Virus record (IMG/VR): IMGVR_UViG_3300020204_000344 | Span: 1-25,166 of that record | Length of the DNA stretch: 25,166 bases | Direction: 5' to 3' (one strand) | Origin: a virus | In this document: piece by piece, positions 1-6,643 of the stretch | How positions within the stretch are numbered: position 1 is the stretch's first letter | Layout of the letters: each line of letters opens with the position of its first letter | Translations under genes and position numbers: made by a program | The notes under the pieces: generated by a model | What the model saw: the letters and a program-made list of their open reading frames with translations, nothing else | What the model was told of the DNA's origin: nothing | Databases searched by the model: none

Positions 1-8
1 GAGAGCAT
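1..8 (-). CDS. Possible start of a gene leaving the window
   Basis: An ATG on the minus strand at 8-6 follows a GGA-type ribosome-binding sequence and lies about 20 bases downstream of a late-promoter-like AATAAATA. Only two codons are inside the window, so neither the frame nor the product can be judged. It is listed because promoter, leader and start codon are spaced as they are elsewhere here. Confidence 0.22.
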
Positions 9-28
9 AAGATTTTCCAGATGTAAGG

Positions 29-127
29 TTATTTATTTTTAGGTCGGAAGGGGCAATCAGGACATCCTGCCCCACAGCATCCCCTATTAGTTGATCTCAT
101 AGTTTTCCATATAGGGTTATTTAGCAT
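29..127 (-). CDS. Tiny cysteine-rich protein (32 aa), CCx3Cx2CP motif
   Basis: This 32-codon frame starts with an ATG that shares its A with the speD stop codon (TAATG), the classic arrangement for translational coupling. The product has an N-terminal segment MLNNPIWKTM, a cysteine cluster GCCGAGCPDCPF at about residues 16-27, and a basic end PKNK. Four cysteines in CC-x3-C-x2-C suggest binding of a metal such as zinc. The cluster resembles the CCGxGCxxCPY motif of small conserved proteins in bacteria and eukaryotes (DUF5522-like), recalled by eye only. A second in-frame ATG at 100 would give 23 residues with the cluster intact. Function unknown. Confidence 0.6.
   Translation of the reverse strand: MLNNPIWKTMRSTNRGCCGAGCPDCPFRPKNK
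30..37 (-). promoter_or_regulatory. Late-promoter-like AATAAATA
   Basis: The minus strand reads AATAAATA, a match to the NATAAATA form of the T4 late promoter (TATAAATA) known for T4-like cyanophages. It overlaps the stop codon of the 32-aa cysteine-rich gene and would drive whatever starts at the left edge. AT-rich DNA gives such 8-mers by chance, so position is the main support. Confidence 0.4.
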
Positions 128-453
128 TATCTTTCAATATAACTAAGTGTGTGTTTTTCTGCTCTAAGTTGCTCAATGATTATATCGCAACCGATCTTAG
201 GATTGCAATCACCACAAGTATAAACATCTATGGCAGCCTTACCCTCCTCTGGCCAGGTATGAATACTTATGTGACTCTCGGATAACAAACACAAAACAGT
301 AACGCCCTGTGGTTCAAATTTTTTGAATATTGTTTGGCATACAGTTGCTCCACTTGCAGCAGCTGCATTCTCCAATAGATCTATAAGATAATGCTCGTTG
401 TTCAAAAGAACAAACGAGCATCCATAAACATTTAATAAGTAGTGCTTACCCAT
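127..453 (-). CDS. speD: S-adenosylmethionine decarboxylase proenzyme (SpeD)
   Basis: This 108-residue protein is a prokaryotic-type AdoMet decarboxylase, which makes decarboxylated AdoMet, the aminopropyl donor for spermidine synthesis. The signature LSESHISIHTWPE lies at residues 57-69. Self-cleavage is expected between Glu59 and Ser60, with Ser60 becoming the pyruvoyl cofactor. His65 and Cys80 sit where the processing and catalytic residues of the Thermotoga enzyme (Ser63, His68, Cys83) would fall after a three-residue offset. The length fits the short class that works as a dimer. The start lies one base after the preceding stop, and the next gene overlaps the stop, so it is translated within an operon. 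speD is a common auxiliary gene of T4-like cyanophages; polyamines may serve DNA condensation or host growth during infection. Confidence 0.95.
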   Translation of the reverse strand: MGKHYLLNVYGCSFVLLNNEHYLIDLLENAAAASGATVCQTIFKKFEPQGVTVLCLLSESHISIHTWPEEGKAAIDVYTCGDCNPKIGCDIIIEQLRAEKHTLSYIER

Positions 454-454
454 T

Positions 455-646
455 TTACATCGGGTTCTCCTCTGCCTCTTTGATTAATTTACTTATAATA
501 TTTTCAGTACCATCCATTGTTTCAACTGCAAAGATAGCAGATCTTCTATACTTATTCAATTTTTTGTACTGCTTAAGAATTTTCTCAAGTTCACTATCAT
601 TAACAATGACCTTCGCTTTTCCTTGTTTTCCAAATCCAGAACTCAT
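455..646 (-). CDS. Conserved small cyanophage protein (63 aa)
   Basis: The 63-residue product is charged and probably soluble. It has a lysine-rich N-terminus (GKQGKAKVIV) and a predicted helical stretch ELEKILKQYKKLNKYRRSA, and ends in EEAENPM-like acidic sequence. Its ATG overlaps the stop of the 117-aa gene upstream in an ATGA, and its own stop is one base before the speD start, so three genes are coupled. No known domain recognised. Similar small proteins beside speD occur in other T4-like cyanophages as far as recalled; function unknown. Confidence 0.8.
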   Translation of the reverse strand: MSSGFGKQGKAKVIVNDSELEKILKQYKKLNKYRRSAIFAVETMDGTENIISKLIKEAEENPM

Positions 647-996
647 TTTCTTTTCTTTTTATCAGTTTGTTTATCTTGTCCCCAAAGTCTTGGATTTACT
701 CTTCCGTATCCAAAATCAATTTTTTGAATCGAATCTTTTCCAAACTTATCATAATAAAGATCAAAGATAGAAACTTTCTTACCTCGACATAGATCTTTTC
801 TCAACTCTCCATTCACAACATATTCTACAATATAGGCATCACTGGGAAAGGAAGGATCTTTAATTTCTGCAGGTGTAGAATTTACAAGAAGAATTTCGCA
901 ACCATACCGTTTAGCAAGATTTGTTTTTTCTTCTTGAGTCCATTCCACAATTGTTTCTTCCTTTTCTAAACGAACTTCATTACATACTTTACTCAT
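643..996 (-). CDS. Conserved hypothetical protein (117 aa)
   Basis: The chosen start (MSKVCNEV) overlaps the upstream stop in an ATGA at 993-996; an in-frame codon five residues earlier is less likely. The product has an N-terminal charged half (EWTQEEKTNLAKRYGCEILL), a middle with beta-strand character (AYIVEYVVNGELRKDLCRG), and a C-terminal FGYGRVNPRLWGQ motif followed by a very basic tail DKQTDKKKRK that could contact nucleic acid. No family recognised. Overlaps on both sides tie it to the operon that ends with speD. Confidence 0.8.
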   Translation of the reverse strand: MSKVCNEVRLEKEETIVEWTQEEKTNLAKRYGCEILLVNSTPAEIKDPSFPSDAYIVEYVVNGELRKDLCRGKKVSIFDLYYDKFGKDSIQKIDFGYGRVNPRLWGQDKQTDKKKRK

Positions 997-1571
997 GCAC
1001 GATTGCCCCATTGAATATCAGGATATGCTTCGCGGACATTATCAAAACTGATCTTATATTTATCGGAAAGTCTTTTATCCTTTACAAGACACAATAATTC
1101 AGCTTCAAGTGGATGTAGACCTTGAAGAATATTAATAAACATTGTTTCTTTACGAAGTTGAGTGATATCATTATTACCACCAACTACAAAGTTATAGAAT
1201 TTATTCCATTCTTTGCGAATAGATGTCTTTGATTTTTCATTTGAAAAATCTTCTGTGCCATAATAACCAGAAGTTTTTACACCATCATTCTTAACTTTAC
1301 TTTGAATCAATTCAGTCAAGTTACCACCAACAGATGTTTGTTCATCGTTATTTGCATAAGGAACATCACCCTCAGGAAGAGTGCTGCGAATACTTGGATC
1401 AAAGTTCCAAATAAGAATAGTAACTAAACCTTCATTTCTATATTTCTTTAGAACATCAACCTTTAGAGCATTCGACCTTTGCTTTGAAACAAGCTCTAAA
1501 ATTTCATGTTGAAATGGATTAGGTTGTAATTCTTTGACGGTTCTAGTCGTCGTCTTCGTCTTCGTCGTCAT
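993..1571 (-). CDS. Conserved cyanophage protein of unknown function (192 aa)
   Basis: The start is taken at MTTKTKTTTRTVKELQPNPF; a TTG four codons upstream is possible. Its first ten codons are read from the same bases that encode the acidic tail of the upstream membrane protein in another frame. After a threonine/lysine-rich start comes KELQPNPFQHEILELV, then a basic segment, a glycine-rich NNDEQTSVGGN region, and a C-terminal part rich in leucine and charged residues (FINILQGLHPLEAELLCLV). I recall uncharacterised proteins with a similar KELxPNPFxxEiLELV opening in T4-like cyanophages, but can assign no function. The stop overlaps the next start (ATGA). Confidence 0.8.
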   Translation of the reverse strand: MTTKTKTTTRTVKELQPNPFQHEILELVSKQRSNALKVDVLKKYRNEGLVTILIWNFDPSIRSTLPEGDVPYANNDEQTSVGGNLTELIQSKVKNDGVKTSGYYGTEDFSNEKSKTSIRKEWNKFYNFVVGGNNDITQLRKETMFINILQGLHPLEAELLCLVKDKRLSDKYKISFDNVREAYPDIQWGNRA

Positions 1572-1770
1572 AGTAATTTTCAAATCGTACTGCTAAAATT
1601 TCATCTGGTATAATATTACCGTTTTCATCAAACATTTCGGGATGTGTACTTAATGAGGAAAGGTAGTTTTTTTCATAGACATATTGTTTTGCCATCCATC
1701 CTAACATACCTCCCACAAGTAAAAACATTATAGAAATTAATGTTGTGAGGGTAAGAGTTACTGCTAACAT
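1543..1770 (-). CDS. Small membrane protein with acidic C-terminal tail (75 aa)
   Basis: The start at MLAVTLTLTT is preceded by GGGAG seven bases away; upstream in-frame GTG/ATG codons have worse spacing. Residues 1-26 form one hydrophobic membrane segment (LTTLISIMFLLVGGMLGWMA). A short linker follows, then HPEMFDENGNIIPDEIL and a tail of aspartate and glutamate (YYDDEDEDDD). The layout suggests one membrane anchor with a soluble acidic end. I recall comparable small proteins in other T4-like cyanophages; role unknown. A late-promoter-like AATAAATA lies about 70 bases upstream, so this may be the first gene of a transcript running to speD. Confidence 0.8.
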   Translation of the reverse strand: MLAVTLTLTTLISIMFLLVGGMLGWMAKQYVYEKNYLSSLSTHPEMFDENGNIIPDEILAVRFENYYDDEDEDDD

Positions 1771-1838
1771 TTGTTTTCTCCCGAGGTTGTTTAACTTAAA
1801 CCTAAAAAAAATCACCCTCCTTGCAGTAATGTTTTAGT

Positions 1839-1846
1839 TATTTATT
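1839..1846 (-). promoter_or_regulatory. Late-promoter-like AATAAATA
   Basis: The minus strand reads AATAAATA within AAAATAAATAAC, in the only real gap of the left cluster (1771-1846). It sits just after the stop of the 69-aa gene and upstream of the membrane-protein gene, where a new transcript is plausible. Match to the cyanophage NATAAATA form; unproven. Confidence 0.5.
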
Positions 1847-2056
1847 TTACTTAAATGTGATGCGAAATTCAAAAAACAAATCAATTTTTTTATTTTTGAA
1901 CCACGGGAGTAATTTTCCAAATTTAATTTGAAACCAAGGATTTGATGCATCCTTTGATTTTGCAGAAAGAGATTTAAGCATCAGTTCAAATCCCCTATTA
2001 ATGTGAGTCTGAGAGGAATTACTTGACTTTCTTCCTTCTTCCTGGCCTTTTGTCAT
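1847..2056 (-). CDS. Small basic protein of unknown function (69 aa)
   Basis: The start (MTKGQEEGRK) has a good GGAGA ribosome-binding site seven bases upstream and overlaps the preceding gene by 38 bases. A second ATG at 1981 (MLKSLSAKSK, with GGGG upstream) would give 44 residues without overlap. The C-terminal half, NPWFQIKFGKLLPWFKNKK then DLFFEFRITFK, is aromatic and basic and is the best-formed part. No domain recognised. Such a short, basic, aromatic protein could bind DNA or a membrane, but nothing decides this. Confidence 0.6.
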   Translation of the reverse strand: MTKGQEEGRKSSNSSQTHINRGFELMLKSLSAKSKDASNPWFQIKFGKLLPWFKNKKIDLFFEFRITFK

Positions 2057-2375
2057 GGTTATATCTCCATGCATCTTCCATTATTTTGTTTAAATAATTT
2101 TTAATTTTTCTTGCCTGTGGTTTAGGAATATGCCCATATGCTTCACGAAGTTGTTTGTGTGAACTATCCGAACCACCTTCAATATACTCGTCCAAATCTT
2201 TGGTAATAATTTGAATATTGCTTGCCGTAGCACTATGAATAAATTCTTCAACTTCAAGTCTTTTAGCATTTTTAACCTTTAAGTAACCATATAGATCCAA
2301 AACAAAATGACCATTGAATGCGAGATCAATGGCCTTCTCAACATCAAAATAGATTTCATTAAAGGTTGAGTTCAT
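2019..2375 (-). CDS. Conserved hypothetical protein (118 aa)
   Basis: The start overlaps the glutaredoxin stop (TAATG), so translation is probably coupled. The product begins MNSTFNEIYFDVEKAIDLAF and continues with a mixed alpha/beta stretch (GHFVLDLYGYLKVKNAKRL). It then has an acidic middle (ITKDLDEYIEGGSD) and a strongly basic end (ARKIKNYLNKIM, then HDKRPGRRKKVK). The basic tail suggests nucleic-acid contact. No family recognised; it is probably a conserved cyanophage protein given its place between glutaredoxin and the speD cluster. Confidence 0.75.
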   Translation of the reverse strand: MNSTFNEIYFDVEKAIDLAFNGHFVLDLYGYLKVKNAKRLEVEEFIHSATASNIQIITKDLDEYIEGGSDSSHKQLREAYGHIPKPQARKIKNYLNKIMEDAWRYNHDKRPGRRKKVK

Positions 2376-2626
2376 TACACCATCTTTTGTTCTTGAAGAT
2401 ATTTAACTGTATCAGTGCATCCACCAAGTTTTTCTTCATCTTCGCTTTCTTCATTTAGTACAACTTGAGGAAAAGTTGCACCCCATTCAAACTTTTCATA
2501 AAAGTCTTCTCTGGTAAAATCAAAATCAAGTCGATAAACAACATGATCGAGACTTGCTAATTCTAGCACTTGTTTGATCTTGTCGCAATAGGGACAACCA
2601 TCTTTAGAATAAACTGTAAATTTCAT
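2375..2626 (-). CDS. grx: Glutaredoxin
   Basis: The 83-residue protein has the whole small glutaredoxin pattern. The redox site is CPYC at residues 11-14, the cis-proline motif is TFPQV at 51-55 (Pro53), and the glutathione-binding turn is GGCTD at 68-72. Length is typical of a single-domain glutaredoxin. In T4 and T4-like cyanophages such proteins (NrdC type) supply electrons to ribonucleotide reductase for dNTP synthesis, so that role is likely though no reductase gene is in this window. An acidic insert NEESEDEE before the GGCTD turn is somewhat longer than usual. It lies downstream of three oxygenase genes and overlaps the next gene. Confidence 0.93.
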   Translation of the reverse strand: MKFTVYSKDGCPYCDKIKQVLELASLDHVVYRLDFDFTREDFYEKFEWGATFPQVVLNEESEDEEKLGGCTDTVKYLQEQKMV

Positions 2627-2664
2627 AACTTAATTTAAATCTTTTTAGTATATATGAATTTAAT

Positions 2665-3282
2665 TTAGATAAATGTGGTATTCATAAAATGTGTCATACA
2701 AAATCTACCATTTTTTTTACCACAAAACTCTGGTTTCATGATAACAGGATCAACAGAGTGCCAAATTGTAGATGGAAACATTATTGTTTTATTATTTTCA
2801 ACTTCAATAGTTAGATTAAATTCATCAAAATGCAAATTACCACCACTAAATTTTTTTGGTTCTTTGTAAAACCATGTTAAACTAGTCAAATATCCATGAT
2901 CTTTATGCCGTTTATAGTGATCTTGATTTTCATAATATGAAATTAAAGTTGTATCTCGGACAATATCAACATTATTGAAAAACCATGATGGGTGTTTAAC
3001 TACAATATCTGCCCATATATTAAATATTTTTCTATTAACTTGTAATATATTTGAAAGATTTCTATCTTTATATGCAGAATCTAACCATAAAGCAGAATTC
3101 TTTTTCAAAATAAAATTTTTGTCATCAAAAGCCGTCCCTGTGGATTCCGGTGGTTTTAATTTTTTATTGTAACACAAAAAATCTAATTCTTCCCATATTG
3201 ATTTTAGTTCATTTTCATCATAAAAATTATCAATTATTAAATATGGAAACTGATTTTTATCATTAAAGTAAGTTACATTCAT
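2665..3282 (-). CDS. 2OG-Fe(II) oxygenase, prolyl-4-hydroxylase-like
   Basis: The 205-residue protein shows the double-stranded beta-helix metal triad. His126-x-Asp128 is in YKRHKDHGYLTSLTW, the distal His175 is in FPSTIWHSVDP, and Arg193 (GRFCMTHF) would bind the 2-oxoglutarate carboxylate. SGGNLHF between them is typical of the P4H/PKHD-type branch. The enzyme should couple oxidation of 2-oxoglutarate to succinate with hydroxylation of an unknown substrate. It is the last of three consecutive oxygenase-like genes downstream of the glycine-rich adhesin. T4-like cyanophages commonly encode several such enzymes; substrates are not established. Base composition is more AT-rich than in the structural genes. 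Confidence 0.88.
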   Translation of the reverse strand: MNVTYFNDKNQFPYLIIDNFYDENELKSIWEELDFLCYNKKLKPPESTGTAFDDKNFILKKNSALWLDSAYKDRNLSNILQVNRKIFNIWADIVVKHPSWFFNNVDIVRDTTLISYYENQDHYKRHKDHGYLTSLTWFYKEPKKFSGGNLHFDEFNLTIEVENNKTIMFPSTIWHSVDPVIMKPEFCGKKNGRFCMTHFMNTTFI

Positions 3283-3288
3283 GTCATA

Positions 3289-3786
3289 TCAAAAATAATT
3301 TATATTTATTACACTTCTGTATTTCTCGTCAGTGCATGTTGATCCCGTATGCCGCATTAATGAATTAAATGTCAAAAGTCTATTCTCTACACTATTCACA
3401 ATAGTACCATCTAAAAATTTTGTAAACCCATCATTAGTATTTAAATAAAACACTGAGGTCATACATTCATAATCAACATCTGTATGAAATTTATATGTTA
3501 GTATACTTTCCGTTTTTGGGGTCAGATTAGCTTTTATTTTTACAATAGATCGACAATTTAATTTATCTATTAATGGATAAAGAAGTTGATAATAACTGCT
3601 ATTTTGTCTATTATTAAAAAAGAAATTATGAACTAATTGAAAATTTAAATTATCATCTTGATCAAAATATTCTGGTGTCAAAATAGTTGCAATATACCAG
3701 GGAAAATTATCAGAACATAAAGTTTCTTTTAATATAAGAAAATCATTTTCTGGAAGAAAATTATCACTAATAACATAATCTTTCAT
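3289..3786 (-). CDS. 2OG-Fe(II) oxygenase superfamily protein (165 aa)
   Basis: The start is taken at MKDYVISDNF, two bases after the preceding stop; a longer in-frame start is possible. The C-terminal half carries the family triad: His101-x-Asp103 in FHTDVDYECMTSVFYLN, His146 in SLMRHTGS, and Arg157 in KYRSVININYF. The stretch VENRLLTFNSLMRH matches the pattern 'gnrlvvFdsxxxHxg' that precedes the distal histidine. At 165 residues it is a minimal catalytic core. It lies between two other oxygenase-like genes with almost no spacing, so the three are probably co-translated. Substrate unknown; a protein hydroxylase role is an inference. Confidence 0.82.
   Translation of the reverse strand: MKDYVISDNFLPENDFLILKETLCSDNFPWYIATILTPEYFDQDDNLNFQLVHNFFFNNRQNSSYYQLLYPLIDKLNCRSIVKIKANLTPKTESILTYKFHTDVDYECMTSVFYLNTNDGFTKFLDGTIVNSVENRLLTFNSLMRHTGSTCTDEKYRSVININYF
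3303..3310 (-). promoter_or_regulatory. Weak late-promoter-like AATAAATA
   Basis: AATAAATA on the minus strand lies inside the last codons of the 165-aa oxygenase gene, about 20 bases upstream of the next ATG (3282). The surroundings are extremely AT-rich, so chance is a real explanation. Confidence 0.22.
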
Positions 3787-3787
3787 A

Positions 3788-4462
3788 CTAAACAAAATCA
3801 CCTTTTATTGACTTCAAATCTTTATTATTTCTTGGCACAGAAACACTAAGATTAATTGTAGAATCACACATGCCAAAGTTTCCAATTGGTATAATATTAA
3901 ATGCTAATGAATATCTATCCACAGGTGCTTTATGATATCCAACTTTATGCTTCAAATAACTTGGAAAAAATACTACAACATTTTTTCCAGGATCAATTTT
4001 CCATCCCGAACTATTATAAATGTTATACTCTAATGGTTCATTTACTAGAAAAGAAGATGTTCCTACAGAATCTCTATCAAACCAAAGGCCACCACAATCT
4101 TCAATATCATCAAAATATAAAACACCACTATAAAAACTATTTTTATGGTTATGAAGATGAGATGTTGCGTTTGGATTTACCTTTGTTAACCAACTAGTAG
4201 TGATTGCAAAGTCTGTATTCTGATACAAAAGAACTTCGTCTTTTACAATATAAAAAACTTTTAATAGTGTTTCTTTTAATTTTGGAAAATCATCAAGTAT
4301 TGTAAAACAATTACTTACATAACAGTTTTGATAGATAAAATTATCAATAAATTCATATCCGTCTTTCATTTTAGCATAATCTTCATCAAAATTATCCTCC
4401 AACTTTGTTTCAAAAACTACGGTTGGGAATAAAGGAATTATGCTATAATCTTGAATTGGCAT
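3788..4462 (-). CDS. Putative 2OG-Fe(II) oxygenase (TIGR02466-like, 224 aa)
   Basis: The protein opens with IPLFPTVVFETKL, as in the TIGR02466 family of putative oxygenases. It carries HLHNHKNSFYSGVLYFDD (His102, His104, His106), matching that family's HxHxxxxxSGVxY motif. FFPSYLKHKVGYH with distal His172 and a following DRYSLAFNI arginine complete the fold pattern. The first motif is HxH rather than HxD, so which residues bind iron cannot be settled by eye. It is the first of three oxygenase-like genes. A sigma70-like promoter overlaps the end of the adhesin gene upstream, so it may be expressed apart from the late structural genes. Confidence 0.82.
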   Translation of the reverse strand: MPIQDYSIIPLFPTVVFETKLEDNFDEDYAKMKDGYEFIDNFIYQNCYVSNCFTILDDFPKLKETLLKVFYIVKDEVLLYQNTDFAITTSWLTKVNPNATSHLHNHKNSFYSGVLYFDDIEDCGGLWFDRDSVGTSSFLVNEPLEYNIYNSSGWKIDPGKNVVVFFPSYLKHKVGYHKAPVDRYSLAFNIIPIGNFGMCDSTINLSVSVPRNNKDLKSIKGDFV

Positions 4463-4483
4463 GTTAATAAATTATTTAAAACA

Positions 4484-4512
4484 ACAATACTTCAAAAAAT
4501 TAATCTTGTCAA
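4484..4512 (-). promoter_or_regulatory. Sigma70-like promoter upstream of the oxygenase genes
   Basis: The minus strand has a perfect -35 box TTGACA (4507-4512), a 17-base spacer, and TATTGT (4484-4489, four of six matches to TATAAT). It lies just past the adhesin stop codon. The predicted start near 4477 leaves a leader of about 15 bases before the ATG at 4462. It would give the oxygenases early or constitutive expression instead of late. Confidence 0.42.
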
Positions 4513-4515
4513 CTC

Positions 4516-6144
4516 TTATCGTAGATAAATTTCTCCATCATTTGTATCTCCACTTGGGCCATAGAACGCATCTCTGCTTGGACTCATTGGAGACATCATT
4601 TGATTTCCCCATCCAGCATAACTTCCTAAAACAGGGTATGTATAATTAGAAGACTGCTGACCCCCACTATAACTTGCTGGGCCTATAGGATTAGCCAAAT
4701 AATCCGCATATGTATTCCAACCATTTGGCATGTCTGCAGTTGAAGACGGTGTATTAGAATTCCAGTCAGCATCACAGAAGAAATAATCAACCCCAGCACC
4801 AACTCTCATTCTAAAAACTTTATATGAAGGTGATGTATTTTGTATTAACCAATTTATATCACTATCGCTATACTTGCCTCTTTCAGTTGCGGGATTTCCA
4901 ACTGCAGCAGTAATTCCGGCAAGTTGAACTCCTCCAGTATTTCCGCCATTCATAACTCGCATCCATCCACCACCATCAGTTGTCATATCACAATAAACCC
5001 CATAAACACCACTACCCATTTGAATCCAATAAATTCCATCTTTTGATTCCGGAAAATCTTGAAGAATTTGCCAGGCGCTTACTCCTGGAGTAGTTTGTGT
5101 TCTACCGTCTCCTGGTCTGCTTGTACCCGTATTTGCATAATAACGGACAACTACAATACCAGTTCCTCCTTGGCCGCCTTGGTTATTTGACTGATAGTGC
5201 GCACCGCCGCCGCCACCGCCGCCTGTGTTTGCACCAGCAGGAGATCCAGGAGTATTTGCCCAGGTGTTGGTGCCACCACCAAAACTATTTGCTCCTGCAT
5301 TTAAGGCTCGTCCTCCACCGACAGGACCACCAACAGCACCGGCTCCTCCACCGCCGATTCCACCATCGCCACCCGAACCACTATATCCTGCACCACCTCC
5401 ACCACCACCCCAGTGATGAGCAGCACCTACAATATTTGAAAATCTACCTTTTCCACCGCCTGCTGGAACCCAAAATCCAGCTTGACTTGCTCCTCCACCG
5501 CCACCTGGATACCATGCATAATAAGACCATTGCCCAGAGTATCCTTGACCTGCTATACCTGATCCGGCAGCACCACCATAATTACCAGCAGAATATCTTC
5601 CACCAGATCCTCCTCCACCGCAACCACCGTTACCGGCCGGATAACTATTTGTATCGTGATCAGATGCTCCACCACCGCCGCCAGTAGCAGTTAAATTAAT
5701 AGAAGTGCCTGTAATAGAAGAACTTCCACCGTCACCACCTCTTGGGCCATTAGTTCCGGGGCCGCCACCACCGCCACCGCCTCCTACAGACACATTGAGG
5801 GTTTCAGATGTTGCAGTATTAATCAATGGATCAGAAGTGGTGAAATTATAGACACCACCACCGCCTCCGCCGCCGCCCATGTCACAGCCGCCACCACCGC
5901 CGGCGGCGACGATTAAATACTCTAAATAAGCACTATTAGTACCTCTAATTTGACGAGTATTTACCCAATGAATGGTGTTTGTAACTGTCATTGATGAAGC
6001 ACCCGTAGATGTCCATCTGTTAGATCTTAGACGATTTGCAAAATCAGTAGTTGCATTTCCACCAGAAACAGACCCAACTTTTCTAATATTATGTCCTGTA
6101 ATTCTAGGTAAAGATCTATTTTTAGATAAGTTAAAGACAGTCAT
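4516..6144 (-). CDS. Glycine-rich tail adhesin with C-terminal fibrinogen-like domain
   Basis: The 542-residue protein has three parts. Residues 1-75 form an N-terminal region (SKNRSLPRITGHNIRKVGS) that probably attaches it to a fibre or baseplate. Residues about 78-335 are very rich in glycine, with runs of GGGGGGGG and motifs such as GPRGGDGG and GNGGCGGGG. This resembles the glycine-rich domain of marine phage proteins and the polyglycine-II adhesin of Salmonella phage S16 gp38. Residues about 355-542 start AWQILQDFPESKDGIYWI and contain VYGVYCDMTTDGGGWMRV, the hallmark start of a fibrinogen C-terminal domain, which binds sugars in other proteins. Together these suggest a host-receptor-binding tip. 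GC is much higher in the glycine part. A tail-assembly-chaperone-like gene precedes it; oxygenases follow. Confidence 0.82.
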   Translation of the reverse strand: MTVFNLSKNRSLPRITGHNIRKVGSVSGGNATTDFANRLRSNRWTSTGASSMTVTNTIHWVNTRQIRGTNSAYLEYLIVAAGGGGGCDMGGGGGGGGVYNFTTSDPLINTATSETLNVSVGGGGGGGGPGTNGPRGGDGGSSSITGTSINLTATGGGGGASDHDTNSYPAGNGGCGGGGSGGRYSAGNYGGAAGSGIAGQGYSGQWSYYAWYPGGGGGASQAGFWVPAGGGKGRFSNIVGAAHHWGGGGGGAGYSGSGGDGGIGGGGAGAVGGPVGGGRALNAGANSFGGGTNTWANTPGSPAGANTGGGGGGGAHYQSNNQGGQGGTGIVVVRYYANTGTSRPGDGRTQTTPGVSAWQILQDFPESKDGIYWIQMGSGVYGVYCDMTTDGGGWMRVMNGGNTGGVQLAGITAAVGNPATERGKYSDSDINWLIQNTSPSYKVFRMRVGAGVDYFFCDADWNSNTPSSTADMPNGWNTYADYLANPIGPASYSGGQQSSNYTYPVLGSYAGWGNQMMSPMSPSRDAFYGPSGDTNDGEIYLR

Positions 6145-6164
6145 TGTTTTAAATCTTTAAAAAT

Positions 6165-6629
6165 TTACTGTGGAACTTCAGGCCAGACTATTTCTTCCAT
6201 ACTAGAAATTGTCGAAATAGTGCTCGGAAGATCTCTTAATTTTTGTCTGTAAGAACTCCATTCTTGTTTTTTCTCATCAGAAAGAGGAGAATCTTGAACA
6301 AGAACCCAATCAGACTTCGTTAAACGAAAATCTCTTTCTGCTCTAAATATTACCCAAAGTTCTTCTTCTGTAAATTGCCTTTGTGATTGGGTATTCATTG
6401 GAATTTTTTGAACAAAAAAACTTAATGTTCCAGAATCCCAAACTAACATTTCAGTGTTTGCATCATATTGTGGTGCTTCATATGGCCCACTAAATCCGGC
6501 ATCTTTTATCTCTTCTTCTGTAAAAGATTCTCTATCAGTTCTACTTCTACCATCACTTAATAAAATTTCATGAGGTAATTCTCGTGGTTCTTGACCCATA
6601 TGAGAGTAAAGTCCAGTAATATCTAACAT
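6165..6629 (-). CDS. Tail fibre assembly chaperone-like protein (154 aa)
   Basis: The start MLDITGLYSH has AGGAGA seven bases upstream, which decides against an in-frame TTG six codons earlier. The C-terminal half has RAERDFRLTKSDWVLVQDSPL and WSSYRQKLRDLPSTI. This is the 'RdxxLxxtDWxxLxDxPL...WxxYRQxLRDLP' signature of the phage tail assembly chaperone family (Phage_tail_APC). Such proteins help fold or attach tail fibres and adhesins and usually sit beside the gene they serve. Here the next gene is the glycine-rich adhesin, the likely client. The N-terminal half (EPRELPHEILLSDGRSRTD) is not recognised. It may also be a virion component. Confidence 0.75.
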   Translation of the reverse strand: MLDITGLYSHMGQEPRELPHEILLSDGRSRTDRESFTEEEIKDAGFSGPYEAPQYDANTEMLVWDSGTLSFFVQKIPMNTQSQRQFTEEELWVIFRAERDFRLTKSDWVLVQDSPLSDEKKQEWSSYRQKLRDLPSTISTISSMEEIVWPEVPQ

Positions 6630-6643
6630 TTTTATTTCTCCTA

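Noticed and set aside
480-770. Plus-strand open frame opposite the 63-aa and 117-aa genes
   Set aside because: It is a Phe/Leu-rich antisense frame across two coupled minus-strand genes; no plus-strand gene is supported anywhere in the window.
2627-2664. Promoter in the gap before glutaredoxin (TATACT box)
   Set aside because: The -35 region is poor and the gap is almost pure A/T, so the match is not better than chance.
5097-5687. Long plus-strand open frames rich in His, Leu and Pro opposite the glycine-rich adhesin
   Set aside because: They are the antisense of GGN codon runs, which avoid stops on the other strand. Composition is absurd for a protein, and no start signal or conserved motif is seen.
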